From: Chitinophagaceae bacterium | Lineage (GTDB): Bacteria > Bacteroidota > Bacteroidia > Chitinophagales > Chitinophagaceae | NCBI GenBank assembly: GCA_024508725.1 | Contig: JANINS010000003.1 | Coordinates: 1,240,001-1,304,000, forward strand | Direction: 5' to 3' | Length of the DNA: 64,000 nucleotides | Part shown: piece by piece, positions 43,201 through 51,906 of the stretch | How positions within the stretch are numbered: position 1 is the first letter of the stretch | Layout of the letters: each line of letters begins with the position of its first letter | Notes under the pieces: model-generated | Databases searched by the model: none | What the model was told of the DNA's origin: nothing | Seen by the model: only the letters and a program-made list of their open reading frames with translations | Made by a program: the position numbers and the translations under genes

Positions 43201-46107
43201 ATGAAAAAACTTCTCGTTGTTGTTTGTTCCCTTGTTTCATTGAATGTGGCAGCCCAGGATTTCTACAAAAAAACACCTGAAGCAATTCGATGGGTTGATA
43301 GTGTATTCAATACTTTATCTCAGGATCAAAAGATCGCTCAATTGATGATCATAAGAGCCCACAGCAATCTTGGGCAGGATCATATTAATCAGGTAACAAA
43401 TCTTATCAAACAATACAATGTGGGCGGCTTGTGTTTTTTCCAGGGCGGACCTGTAAGACAAGCCAATCTCACCAACTTCTACCAGGGTATTGCCAAAACA
43501 CCTTTGATGATCGCTATCGATGGTGAGTGGGGATTGGGAATGAGGCTCGACAGCGTTATCAATTTTCCCCGACAGTTAATGATGGGGGCTGTTACTGATG
43601 CCGCATTGATCTACGAATTTGGAAAAGCAGTTGGTGAACAATGTAAGCGAATTGGTATTCATGTGAACTATGCACCGGTGGTTGATATCAATAACAATCC
43701 CAATAATCCTGTGATCAACGACAGGAGTTTTGGAGAAGACAAATACAAAGTGGCTTTGTATGGTATTCAATATATGAAAGGCATGCAGGATGTTGGTGTG
43801 ATGGCAACTGCCAAGCACTTTCCTGGTCATGGTGATGTTGCTGTTGACTCACATTACGATCTGCCGATCATCAACAAAACAAAAGAACAACTCGACTCAT
43901 TAGAGTTATATCCTTTTCGTGAGATCATCAAAGCCGGTGTTGGTAGTATGATGGTAGCACACCTTTATATTCCTTCGATCGATACAACAAAAAACCAGGC
44001 AACATCGCTGTCATATAAAAATGTCACAGAACTTTTACGTAAAGAATTGAAGTTCGAAGGCATCACTTTTACCGATGCATTGGAAATGCAGGGTGTTTCA
44101 AAATTCTATCCTGCAGGTTCAGCTTCTGTTCAGTCATTGATCGCAGGTAATGATATGTTGTGTTTGCCAGGCGATGTTCCCGGTAGCATTGCAAAAACCA
44201 TTGCAGCGATCAACGAAGGGAAACTAACATGGACAGATATCGATGCAAGAGTAAAGAAAGTGTTGGTGGCAAAATATCATCTAGGACTGAATAACTTTCA
44301 GCCGATCGAAACGAAAAATATCACAGAAGACATCAATGCATCAACAAAAAAGATCAACCAAAAAATAGCAAAAAGAGCACTGACACTTATCAACCTGACC
44401 AATGAAAAACTGCTTCCCTTAAAAACAAAAAAAAATGTTTTATACATAGGCATTGGCGATAACGACGAAGGTATTTTTGCTCATCATCTACAGAAGAAAT
44501 TCAAGGCAACATCCGTTTTTATCAATTATAAAGACAGCGGCCTGGTAGAGGCAAAGCAGGAATTGACGAAGGAATATAAAGCTGTTGTTATTGGATTAAT
44601 GAATTACAGCCGCAGACCTGCAAACAATTTCGGACTAAGTGCAGGGATCGTAGAATTCCTCAGTGAATTACAACACAGCGATAGCACAATCATTTTCGCT
44701 TTTGGTAATCCTTATGCCATCAAAAATTTTCACAACGCTAAGAATCTTGTAGCAGCTTATGAAAGCACCGAAGAAGTTCAGGAGGCTGCTTATAATTTAT
44801 TGCGGGGCAAACTTTCTGCTAAAGGGAAATTACCCGTTACTGTTGCCGAAAATCTTCAATTTGGATCAGGTCAAACAGCAAACTACTTTTTCCCATATGC
44901 AAAGCCTGAAGAGGTTGGAATAAAGCGTTCTATGATAGCCGAGATAGATTCCATTGCTAATACAGCAATTGCAAAAGGTGCAATGCCTGGTGCTGTGGTG
45001 CTGGTAGCAAAAGATGGTAAAGTTGCATTTCAAAAAGCTTATGGCTATACTGATTATAGCAAAACACAACCTGTAACTACCGAAACCGTGTACGATCTTG
45101 CTTCTGTTACGAAGATCTCAGCAACAACTATGGCGGTGATGAAGTTAGTAGGAGAAGGTAAATTAAAGTTGAATGATGAACTGCAGCAATATATTCCGTG
45201 GTTGGTTGGAACAGATAAAGCAACCATCACAGTGAAAGAAGTTTTATTACACCAGGCTGGACTAACACCTTTCATCCCGTTTTATAAAGAAACGATCGAT
45301 TCATCGGGAAAACCAAACCCTTCGATCTATCGTACAAAGGCAGAAGATGGATTTACCATTAGAGTTGCCGAGGATCTTTACCTGAGAAATGATTGGCAGG
45401 ATACGATCTACAAACGCATTGCTGATAGTAAACTCACAGCAAAAGACAAGTATGTTTACAGCGATAATGATTTCATCTTTTTAGGAAAGATCGTTGAATC
45501 GATCAGTGGACAAACCCTGGATCAATATGTTCGTGAACACTTTTATCTGCCTTTAGGTATGATGAGTACAACGTTCAAACCTCGTGAACACATGCCGGTG
45601 AACATGATCGCTCCAACAGAAACAGAAAAACATTTTCGCCTGCAAACAATAAGAGGTGATGTGCATGATGAAGGTGCTTCGTTGTTTGGTGGTGTGGCCG
45701 GTCATGCAGGATTGTTCAGCAATGCTTATGATCTGGCCCAGATCTACCAGATGTTATTAGACGATGGGGAAGTGGAAGCTTTGGATGAAGAATTCTTAAA
45801 AAGAAAAACCATTCAAAAGTTTACCGAATATCAAAGCAAAGTGAGTCGTAGAGGTTATGGTTTTGATAAACCGGAAAAAGACAACGACAAAAGAAAAGAT
45901 CCTTACCCATCTAAATCTGCTTCGCCAAAAACTTTTGGTCATACAGGCTTCACCGGAACCTGTGTTTGGGTAGATCCTAAATACAATCTTATCTACATTT
46001 TTTTATCGAACAGGGTAACGCCAACAAGAGATAATAATAAACTCGGTCAGTTAGGTGTTCGTCCGGCAATACAGGAAGCTATTTACAAAGCGATTATTGA
46101 TAAGTGA
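43201..46107 (+). CDS. Family 3 glycosidase (NagZ-like) fused to a serine beta-lactamase-like domain
   Basis: 968 residues, signal peptide ending near VAAQD. Residues about 25-370 are a GH3 N-terminal barrel with the NagZ signature KHFPGHGDVAVDSH and the nucleophile region FTDALEMQGVSKF. An inter-domain part (about 380-565) resembles the GH3 C-terminal sandwich. Residues about 580-965 are a class C beta-lactamase/serine hydrolase domain: SxxK in LASVTKISATTMAV, YSD in KYVYSDNDFIFLGK, HTG in FGHTGFTGTCVWVD. Such fusions occur in Bacteroidota and presumably act on peptidoglycan sugars and peptides in the periplasm. The YSD in place of YxN is also seen in esterase-like relatives. Confidence 0.92.
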   Translation: MKKLLVVVCSLVSLNVAAQDFYKKTPEAIRWVDSVFNTLSQDQKIAQLMIIRAHSNLGQDHINQVTNLIKQYNVGGLCFFQGGPVRQANLTNFYQGIAKTPLMIAIDGEWGLGMRLDSVINFPRQLMMGAVTDAALIYEFGKAVGEQCKRIGIHVNYAPVVDINNNPNNPVINDRSFGEDKYKVALYGIQYMKGMQDVGVMATAKHFPGHGDVAVDSHYDLPIINKTKEQLDSLELYPFREIIKAGVGSMMVAHLYIPSIDTTKNQATSLSYKNVTELLRKELKFEGITFTDALEMQGVSKFYPAGSASVQSLIAGNDMLCLPGDVPGSIAKTIAAINEGKLTWTDIDARVKKVLVAKYHLGLNNFQPIETKNITEDINASTKKINQKIAKRALTLINLTNEKLLPLKTKKNVLYIGIGDNDEGIFAHHLQKKFKATSVFINYKDSGLVEAKQELTKEYKAVVIGLMNYSRRPANNFGLSAGIVEFLSELQHSDSTIIFAFGNPYAIKNFHNAKNLVAAYESTEEVQEAAYNLLRGKLSAKGKLPVTVAENLQFGSGQTANYFFPYAKPEEVGIKRSMIAEIDSIANTAIAKGAMPGAVVLVAKDGKVAFQKAYGYTDYSKTQPVTTETVYDLASVTKISATTMAVMKLVGEGKLKLNDELQQYIPWLVGTDKATITVKEVLLHQAGLTPFIPFYKETIDSSGKPNPSIYRTKAEDGFTIRVAEDLYLRNDWQDTIYKRIADSKLTAKDKYVYSDNDFIFLGKIVESISGQTLDQYVREHFYLPLGMMSTTFKPREHMPVNMIAPTETEKHFRLQTIRGDVHDEGASLFGGVAGHAGLFSNAYDLAQIYQMLLDDGEVEALDEEFLKRKTIQKFTEYQSKVSRRGYGFDKPEKDNDKRKDPYPSKSASPKTFGHTGFTGTCVWVDPKYNLIYIFLSNRVTPTRDNNKLGQLGVRPAIQEAIYKAIIDK

Positions 46108-46116
46108 CGCTTCGCT

Positions 46117-46381
46117 GGGAGCTAAGAGATAAAAGAGAAAAGGAGTAAAAGAGAAAGCATGCTCCTTATCTCTTTTACTCCTTCAAACTCTTAGCTAAAA
46201 ACTTGGAGCTAAGGGATAAAAGAGAAAAGGAGCAAAAGAGAAAGCATGCTCTTTATCTCCTTGCACTCCTTCAAGCTCAGTTTAAAATTACTTCGTCCTG
46301 GAGCTAAGAGATAAAAGTGAAAAGGAGTAAAAGAGAAAGGCAAATGCTCTTTATCTCTTTTACTCCTTCAAACGCTTAGCT
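46117..46381. repeat. Three tandem copies of an 80-bp hairpin element
   Basis: Copies at 46117-46196, 46204-46280 and 46299-46381. Copies 1 and 3 contain AAGGAGTAAAAGAGA with its inverse TCTCTTTTACTCCTT (15 bp), flanked by AGCTAAGAG and CTCTTAGCT in copy 1. The middle copy has decayed. They fill the gap between the convergent glycosidase and barrel genes and may end transcription from both sides. No gene is present. Confidence 0.85.
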
Positions 46382-46390
46382 AAAAAATTC

Positions 46391-47119
46391 TTACAGCTGT
46401 ATTCCCAGCGAAATACTCCAAACCCTGTATTTATTCTCGTCATTGTTATTCGACTGGCTTGACCCGATCTTAGCCAAACCCAATCCATATCCAACACCGA
46501 TCATCGCTTTACCTGCTTCAAATCCTGCCAGGAAGTTTGCACCATAATCAAATCTTCTCAACTTGTTTACGCTGGCATCTTCCTGTCCTGAAGTAGTAGG
46601 ATCATCATCGTTGAACTGGATATCTTTTTCGTACGTACTTGTTACGCCCAAAAACTTTTGTTCGCCTTTCGTTTTTCCACCAACTCCGATCGCTGCATAT
46701 GGACCAGCTCCAAAAAATAACCTGCTTTCATTGCCAAAAGGCACTTTGAAAACAATGTTAGCCGGTATTTCCAGGTAAAGTGGATTCGTTTTTATTTTAT
46801 AATAGTTATCTGTTGTACTCGAAGTAGCATAGATCTCGGTCTTTGCACCTTTCCCTGTGAGCATTAAACCCGTTTGAAAAGACAAAACATCTCCCAAAGG
46901 AAGATCACCGATCAGGCCGATATGAAAAGTGGTGAGTGTTTTTGCATCATCTACTCTTCCATCTGATGTAACAGAAATATTGGAAAGGTTTAGCCCGCCT
47001 TTGATGTATAAACCTCCCGAATTGGGCTTCGCCGATGTAGATGCAGGAGGAGTGGTAGTTTGAGCCTGTAAATGTGTAGCTGATATCATTACAAATGCAG
47101 CAACAAGAATCTTTCTCAT
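46391..47119 (-). CDS. Outer-membrane beta-barrel (PorT-like) protein
   Basis: 242 residues. Signal peptide ends near LQAQT, then a Thr/Pro/Ser-rich linker. GGLYIKGGLNLSNISV opens the barrel, and later strands read FHIGLIGDLPLGDVLSFQTG, LYLEIPANIVFKVPFG, FFGAGPYAAIGVGGK, FLAGFEAGKAMIGVGYGLGL and the terminal VWSISLGIQL. Pattern and length match the OMP_b-brl_2 (PorT-like) group of 8-strand barrels common in Bacteroidota. The role is unknown. Confidence 0.82.
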   Translation of the reverse strand: MRKILVAAFVMISATHLQAQTTTPPASTSAKPNSGGLYIKGGLNLSNISVTSDGRVDDAKTLTTFHIGLIGDLPLGDVLSFQTGLMLTGKGAKTEIYATSSTTDNYYKIKTNPLYLEIPANIVFKVPFGNESRLFFGAGPYAAIGVGGKTKGEQKFLGVTSTYEKDIQFNDDDPTTSGQEDASVNKLRRFDYGANFLAGFEAGKAMIGVGYGLGLAKIGSSQSNNNDENKYRVWSISLGIQL

Positions 47120-47190
47120 ACAAAATTTCTTTCCTGCACTCTACCCAAAACAATGCCAATCAAAGGATTGTATCTTTACAACCCACTATT

Positions 47191-47225
47191 CATTGACCAT
47201 TGACCATTGACCATTGACCATTGAC
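47191..47225. repeat. Heptamer tandem array (CATTGAC)x5
   Basis: Five exact copies of CATTGAC end three bases before the ricT stop codon. Exact short tandem repeats like this are prone to gain or loss of units. They lie downstream of ricT and upstream of the barrel gene. Confidence 0.9.
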
Positions 47226-47227
47226 AC

Positions 47228-48697
47228 TCACGACTCACGATTGTCTTCTCCCTTCTCCGGAGGTTTTTGCTGTGGTTTGTTTATAGTGGGTCTGTTTTGC
47301 TGAAGCGGCCTGTTTTGTTGTGGTCTTTGCTGTTGCGGCTGACCTCCACCTTTTTGCTGTGCACCCTGTTGAGGTCTTTGCTGTTGTTGAGGTTTGTTTT
47401 GCTGTTGACCACCTTGTGGTGTATTGGGCTTAGGACCTTGTGGTCTGTTCTGAGATTGTTGTTGCCTGTTCTGCTGTTGTGGCGTTTGCCCCTGGCCTTG
47501 CTGAGGTCTTGCCTGTTGCGGCTTACCTTGTTGAGCACCTCTTTGCTGTGGCTGGTTGTCTCTTCCACCACCTTGTCTTTGCTGCTTTTGCTGGTCTCTT
47601 CTTCTCCTGTCGTTCTTCTCCAGATTTTTTAAACTGATCTGGCCCACCACATCAACAAAAGTTGGTTCCACTTCTTTTGGTTTGCCGGTGGTTACATCTA
47701 CAGCACCCAATTCTTCCACTCTTTCACCACGACTATTCAGTTGTTTGATCTCCTTCACCCTTTTAATAGTAAGCGGATAATGCTTACTGCTATCAGGCAA
47801 AGTGTACCACATCAGGTTACGGAAAATATCTTTCTTTATCAGGAAGGCAACGCCTTTAGTCGTTTCGAGTGCATCTGCATTATCAGGAAAATGTTGCAGC
47901 GCATCCAAATAAGTATCTAACTCGTAGTTAAGGCAGCATTTCAATCTTCCGCACTGGCCGCTAAGCTTCGTTTGGTTGATGGATAAGTTCTGATATCGTG
48001 CTGCTGTGGTAGTAACACTTTTAAAATCGCTGAGCCATGTAGCACAGCAAAGCTCTCGTCCACAACTTCCGATGCCACCCACTTTTGCAGCTTCCTGGCG
48101 AATACCGATCTGCCGCATCTCCACTTTCACCTTGAACTCACCGGCTAATACTTTGATCAGCTCACGAAAGTCAACTCTGTCATCGGCCGTATAAAAGAAA
48201 GTTCCTTTTTTACCATCAGCCTGGAATTCAACTTCAGCCAGCTTCATTTCCAGTTTCAGGTTTCTTGCAATGGCACGGCTACGGATCAACGCATCTTTTT
48301 CACGGGCTTTCTGCTGTTGCCATTGCTCGATATCTCTATCGGTGCTTCGACGAAGTATCTTTTTGATCTCAGGATTATTCTCGTCAACACCTTTCTTTTT
48401 TAGCTGAACACGAACCAATTCACCAGTCAGGCTCACTTCACCCACATCAAAACCGCCAACACCTTCTACTGAAATCAATTCACCTTTCTCAAAATACTGG
48501 AGACTGCTATTGCGATAAAATTCTTTACGGCTTCCCTGGTTAAAGCTCACCTCTACCACTCTGCAACTACTTTCGGCATCACCCAAAGGCAAGTTCACCA
48601 GCCAGTCATACACGTTCATACGGTTACAACTTCCGGTGCCGCAACTGCCATTGCTTTTGCAACCGGCAGGACTCGTTCCACAACTTCCACACGCCAT
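47228..48697 (-). CDS. ricT: PSP1-domain protein RicT (YaaT) homologue with Gln-rich tail
   Basis: 489 residues. A Cys-rich opening (MACGSCGTSPAGCKSNGSCG, then TGSC) precedes the PSP1 domain (about 45-330) with VVEVSFNQGSRKEFYRNSSL, FFYTADDRVDFRELIKVLAG, KVGGIGSCGRELCCATWL and SGQCGRLKCCLNYELDTYLD. The cysteine groups match those that bind [4Fe-4S] in Bacillus RicT, which with RicA and RicF tunes RNase Y-dependent RNA processing. The last 125 residues are Gln/Pro/Gly/Arg-rich and disordered (QQQNRQQQSQNRPQG), unlike Bacillus. The delta'-like gene on the same strand lies upstream across a 500-base repeat-filled gap. Confidence 0.9.
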   Translation of the reverse strand: MACGSCGTSPAGCKSNGSCGTGSCNRMNVYDWLVNLPLGDAESSCRVVEVSFNQGSRKEFYRNSSLQYFEKGELISVEGVGGFDVGEVSLTGELVRVQLKKKGVDENNPEIKKILRRSTDRDIEQWQQQKAREKDALIRSRAIARNLKLEMKLAEVEFQADGKKGTFFYTADDRVDFRELIKVLAGEFKVKVEMRQIGIRQEAAKVGGIGSCGRELCCATWLSDFKSVTTTAARYQNLSINQTKLSGQCGRLKCCLNYELDTYLDALQHFPDNADALETTKGVAFLIKKDIFRNLMWYTLPDSSKHYPLTIKRVKEIKQLNSRGERVEELGAVDVTTGKPKEVEPTFVDVVGQISLKNLEKNDRRRRDQQKQQRQGGGRDNQPQQRGAQQGKPQQARPQQGQGQTPQQQNRQQQSQNRPQGPKPNTPQGGQQQNKPQQQQRPQQGAQQKGGGQPQQQRPQQNRPLQQNRPTINKPQQKPPEKGEDNRES

Positions 48698-48750
48698 TTA
48701 ATAATGCTTTTATGCCTGGTTTAAGAGGAGGAGATTTTTTGGGAGTAAGC

Positions 48751-48922
48751 TGTAGTACTGCTATGAAGCTTCGGTTGTGTCACTCACTTGTACGCTTGGA
48801 ACGTAACTGAGCTATGATGATATAGTATAATTGTGACTCAACAGTTTATTTGACGAATAGCGATATATCAGTACAAGAGTGCGACGCAACGAAAGTTGAT
48901 CTTGGCTCTACAGTTCACCTCC
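48751..48922. repeat. Head-to-head pair of F1 elements, copies 10 and 11
   Basis: GTTGTGTCACTCACTTGTAC (48774-48793, sense on +) and GTACAAGAGTGCGACGCAAC (48871-48890, sense on -) face each other across about 77 bases. TGCTATGAAGC precedes the first, as at 19940. The arms match imperfectly over about 30 bases, so the unit could fold as a long hairpin. The 48698-49201 interval has no gene. Confidence 0.75.
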
Positions 48923-49038
48923 ACAAATTCTACAAACCTTTTGCTAATACTCCAGGTTCTTCCTCGATTCTGTTCAAAAATAATGAAATGATTGATACAA
49001 CCCGTTAAATCCCAGCTTAACACATTACTGGGATGTAC

Positions 49039-49103
49039 GACTCCTACGGAGCCTAACTTCACCTTCCTACGTTTTCTATTAAGATATGGCTCCGATGGAG
49101 CCA
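49039..49103. repeat. Paired GGCTCC palindromes (family F2), copy 2
   Basis: GACTCCTACGGAGCC (49039-49053) and TGGCTCCGATGGAGCCA (49087-49103), with CTATTAAGATATG between: the exact inverse of the CATATCTTAATAG in the copy at 17690, at the same spacing of about 48 bases. Confidence 0.7.
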
Positions 49104-49150
49104 AGTGCACCCATTCCGTAAAAGTTTTCAGACTCCAGCACAGTCACTCC

Positions 49151-49197
49151 CTATGCGTTTTCTTTGCGTAATCGTTTGTGCCTTTTGCGTTACAAAA
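49151..49197. repeat. CTTTGCG-rich repeat
   Basis: TATGCGTTTTCTTTGCGTAA, then TCGTTTGTGCCTTTTGCGTTAC, directly after the end of the delta'-like gene (minus strand). It shares the CTTTGCG words with the inverted repeat at 39858-39941. Confidence 0.4.
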
Positions 49198-49201
49198 AAA
49201 T

Positions 49202-50401
49202 CTATACTGTTGAAACTGCTACCTTATTCAATATAATATGGTGAAGCTTAAAGGTTAATGCCTGGAACAACATTTTAGGATTGGCATTACGTTCTATATA
49301 ATAAGAAGCTTTGTCCAGCTCTTCGATGATTGCTTCCTGTTGTGTTACCCCGGCAATTTTATTCAGCCTTTGGGCAAAAGCCAGTTCATTTTCAGCTGCC
49401 GGAACTCTTTCAGCACCCAAAACTTTTACCCTGATACTCACCTCAACAAGGTGGTTGAAGTAACGAAGAAACTGTTTTTGCTTTTCCCTTCCCATCTTGC
49501 TGATCTCTTCCACCCATTTCACCTGAGCGATCGGACCACCTTTTAAAGTGGCATTCAGCCAGTCACGGAGAAAACTTTGCCAGTCATCTTCGGCATGTTG
49601 CAGCAAAGCCAGTGCTTCACGGTAATTGCCTTCAGAAATGGCTGCGATCTGCCTCGCTGTTTCAGGTGCAGTTGACGAACGTTCGATCAATGCTTTTTCA
49701 ATATCCGCATTTTCCAAAGCCGGAATTCTCACCAACTGGCAACGGCTGAGAATGGTTTGCAATATTTGTTCTTCATTTTCGGCAACAAGCAGGAATAACG
49801 TGTTGGGTGGTGGTTCCTCAATTAATTTAAGCAACTTATTTCCTTCTTTACCCAGGTATTCCGGCATCCACATCAGCAGCACCTTGTACTCACTTTCAAA
49901 AGTTTTCAGGTTCAGTTTGCGGATGATGTCGTTACACTCTTCTGCAGTAATGTTTCCCTGTTTATTTTCTGCACCAATAAATTGCAACCAGTCGAACGAA
50001 TTGCCATAGGGAAGTTGTTGGATAAACTCTCTCCATTCAGCAATATATGCTGTGCTTACAGGTTTGTCGCCACTCTTTTTCGGAATAACAGGATAAGAAA
50101 AATGGAGGTCAGGATGGATGAGCTGCGTTGCTCTTTGATAGGCCGGCTGTTCTGCAATATCATCGGGATGGATGAATTTGGGTGCAGGCTCAAGAGCTGT
50201 CATCCCTCCAAAAAGATCTTCCACAACAGGTGCAGCCTGTGGTAACGAAACAATGTATTGTGCAAAAGCCAACGCCAAAGGCAATGCACCACTACCTTCT
50301 TTCCCAAGAAAGAGGAGAGCATGGCTCAGCCTGTCTTGCTGCACCATTTCGGTAAGGTGCTGCTTCACTTCTTCCTGTCCGATCACATCTTTAAAAAGCA
50401 T
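49202..50401 (-). CDS. holB: DNA polymerase III delta' subunit-like clamp-loader protein
   Basis: 399 residues from the ATG at 50401 (MLFKDVIGQEEVKQHLTEMV); a GTG six bases earlier is also in frame. The AAA+ domain has LSHALLFLGKEGSGALPLAL in place of a Walker A (GxxGxGK is GKEGSGA, so no ATP-binding lysine, as usual for delta'), MWMPEYLGKEGNKLLKLIEE in the Walker B/sensor region, PPPNTLFLLVAENEEQILQT and ILSRCQLVRIPAL (the SRC motif). C-terminal helices complete the fold. It helps load the sliding clamp. The annotation as delta' rather than another clamp-loader-like ATPase rests on these motifs. Confidence 0.88.
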   Translation of the reverse strand: MLFKDVIGQEEVKQHLTEMVQQDRLSHALLFLGKEGSGALPLALAFAQYIVSLPQAAPVVEDLFGGMTALEPAPKFIHPDDIAEQPAYQRATQLIHPDLHFSYPVIPKKSGDKPVSTAYIAEWREFIQQLPYGNSFDWLQFIGAENKQGNITAEECNDIIRKLNLKTFESEYKVLLMWMPEYLGKEGNKLLKLIEEPPPNTLFLLVAENEEQILQTILSRCQLVRIPALENADIEKALIERSSTAPETARQIAAISEGNYREALALLQHAEDDWQSFLRDWLNATLKGGPIAQVKWVEEISKMGREKQKQFLRYFNHLVEVSIRVKVLGAERVPAAENELAFAQRLNKIAGVTQQEAIIEELDKASYYIERNANPKMLFQALTFKLHHIILNKVAVSTV

Positions 50402-50531
50402 CGGCACGAAGATAATCTGAAGGAATTACGAATGTTGAACAAGGGACAAGGAATTACGAACATGGAATGCAGATGAAGTATTTATTGCTATACAAGATTG
50501 CCGCAGCCGGATTGTACAGCAAGGATTTACA

Positions 50532-50604
50532 GCACAAGAGTCACGCTGAAGAAGTGATAAATGCGACGCAAGTAAAGCTTAATAGTAGTACTGGCTTCTG
50601 GCTA
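50532..50604 (-). repeat. F1 copy 12 with an insertion
   Basis: GCACAAGAG (50532-50540), a 21-base insertion TCACGCTGAAGAAGTGATAA plus A, then TGCGACGCAAG and AAAGCTTAATAGTAGTACTG up to GGCTTCTGGCTAA. It begins, in its sense direction, just after the arsC stop codon. The TCAC/GTGA ends of the insertion can pair. Confidence 0.65.
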
Positions 50605-50610
50605 ACAATA

Positions 50611-51006
50611 TTAAATCTCAAATTGTACGAGATCCTGCACTTTTTGGCTGATGAGATCCCGAACCTGATTGAATCCTACCGGCTCCATGTGCCTGGGATC
50701 CGGAATTTGCCAGTCGATGAACTTTTTTGCCGGCATCCACGGACAGGCATCACCACAACCCATTGTTATCACTGCATCGAATGGCGCAAACTGCTTTACC
50801 TCGTCTAAAGATTTGCTGTCGTGGGTTGACAGATCATAACCCAATTCTCTCATGGCTGCGATGGCTTTGGGATTTACCATACCCGAAGGCTTTGAACCTG
50901 CACTATAAGCTTCCACTTCGTTTCCGCCATGAATCTTTGCAAAAGCCTGTGCCATCTGGCTACGGTTTGCATTTTCGATACAAACAAAAAGCAGTTTCTT
51001 TTTCAT
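50611..51006 (-). CDS. arsC: Arsenate reductase, low-molecular-weight-phosphatase fold
   Basis: 131 residues. The phosphate-binding loop is FVCIENANRSQMAQAF (C-x5-R-S), and the second active-site region is VITMGCGDACPWMPAKKFID with two cysteines for the relay; IPDPRHM carries the catalytic Asp. This matches thioredoxin-linked ArsC of Gram-positive type, although the third Cys is placed as in GCGDAC. It reduces arsenate to arsenite in the cytoplasm. It is the last gene of the arsR-arsM-arsC unit, 44 bases after arsM. Confidence 0.9.
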   Translation of the reverse strand: MKKKLLFVCIENANRSQMAQAFAKIHGGNEVEAYSAGSKPSGMVNPKAIAAMRELGYDLSTHDSKSLDEVKQFAPFDAVITMGCGDACPWMPAKKFIDWQIPDPRHMEPVGFNQVRDLISQKVQDLVQFEI

Positions 51007-51050
51007 TTTTTAAAAGTAAACGCAGGCCAGGAAGACCTGCGTTGGTTTGT

Positions 51051-51890
51051 TTAGCAGCAGCCTGAACCTGGTGTACAGCACTCTTTTGGCTTCTCGGCAT
51101 ATACAGTAATGCTATAGATACCTACGTTGCTGTTGCGAAACGCATCGATATCTTCTTTGCTGAAATAGTTGATCAGAATATCATCGGGAAGAATAATACT
51201 TTTCTGTTTTTGAATGGTGATGTTCTGGAAACCTGAAGTTTTTATATGGCCCAGGTATTCTTCTTTTTGGATCGCACCGGAAACACAACCTGCATACAAC
51301 TCAGCAGCTTCTTTTAATTTATCAGGAAGCATTCCTTCCAAAACAATATCGGAGATACTGAAATGACCGCCAGGTTTCAATACCCTGAAAATTTCTTTGA
51401 ATACATTGGCTTTGTTGGGAACAAGGTTTAGTACACAATTGCTCACGATCACATCAGCCGTGTTTGCAGCAACAGGCATGTGTTCAATATCGCCCAACCT
51501 GAATTCTACATTATTGAGGTTGAGTTTGTCGGCATTGATCCTGGCTTTTTCGATCATCTTTTCAGTGAAATCGATACCGATCACTTTTCCGCTGTCGCCT
51601 GTAACAGATCTTGCTACAAATGCATCATTACCTGCACCACTTCCAAGATCAATAACAGTATCGCCTTCTTTGATCTTTGCAAACTCAGTTGGTAATCCGC
51701 AGCCTAATCCAAGATCTGCATCGGGATTATAGCCTTCCAGTGTGGAATAATCATCTGACATGATGTTGTATACCTCATCACTGCAGCAGCCTGATCCACA
51801 GCAGGAAGACTGGTTCTGGCTTAATGGCTGATCAGCGATCTGGCTATATTTTTCCTTAACAAGGTTCTTCAGTTCAGTTTCTGTTTGCAT
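51051..51890 (-). CDS. arsM: Arsenite S-adenosylmethionine methyltransferase
   Basis: 279 residues. The SAM-binding motif is VIDLGSGAGNDAFVARSVTG, followed by GIDFTEKMIEKAR. Arsenite-binding cysteines are placed as in ArsM: an N-terminal SSCCGSGCC, NCVLNL in the middle and YAGCVSGAI further on. The C-terminal CCTPGSGCC adds four more. ArsM turns arsenite into methylated, partly volatile forms. Sixteen bases follow arsR. No arsenite pump gene accompanies it, so methylation may be the main outlet or a pump lies elsewhere. Confidence 0.92.
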   Translation of the reverse strand: MQTETELKNLVKEKYSQIADQPLSQNQSSCCGSGCCSDEVYNIMSDDYSTLEGYNPDADLGLGCGLPTEFAKIKEGDTVIDLGSGAGNDAFVARSVTGDSGKVIGIDFTEKMIEKARINADKLNLNNVEFRLGDIEHMPVAANTADVIVSNCVLNLVPNKANVFKEIFRVLKPGGHFSISDIVLEGMLPDKLKEAAELYAGCVSGAIQKEEYLGHIKTSGFQNITIQKQKSIILPDDILINYFSKEDIDAFRNSNVGIYSITVYAEKPKECCTPGSGCC

Positions 51891-51906
51891 AAAATGTATT
51901 TAATGA

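Noticed and set aside
46117-46381. CRISPR-like array
   Set aside because: The units are about 80 bases, palindromic throughout, have no unique spacers of even length and no cas gene is near.
48868-49110. Open frame of 80 codons on the minus strand in the ricT/holB gap
   Set aside because: It consists almost wholly of F1 and F2 repeat sequence, has no family resemblance and no ribosome binding site.
50467-50808. Open frame of 113 codons on the plus strand opposite arsC
   Set aside because: It runs through the F1 copy and then antisense to arsC, whose motifs prove the minus strand to be coding.
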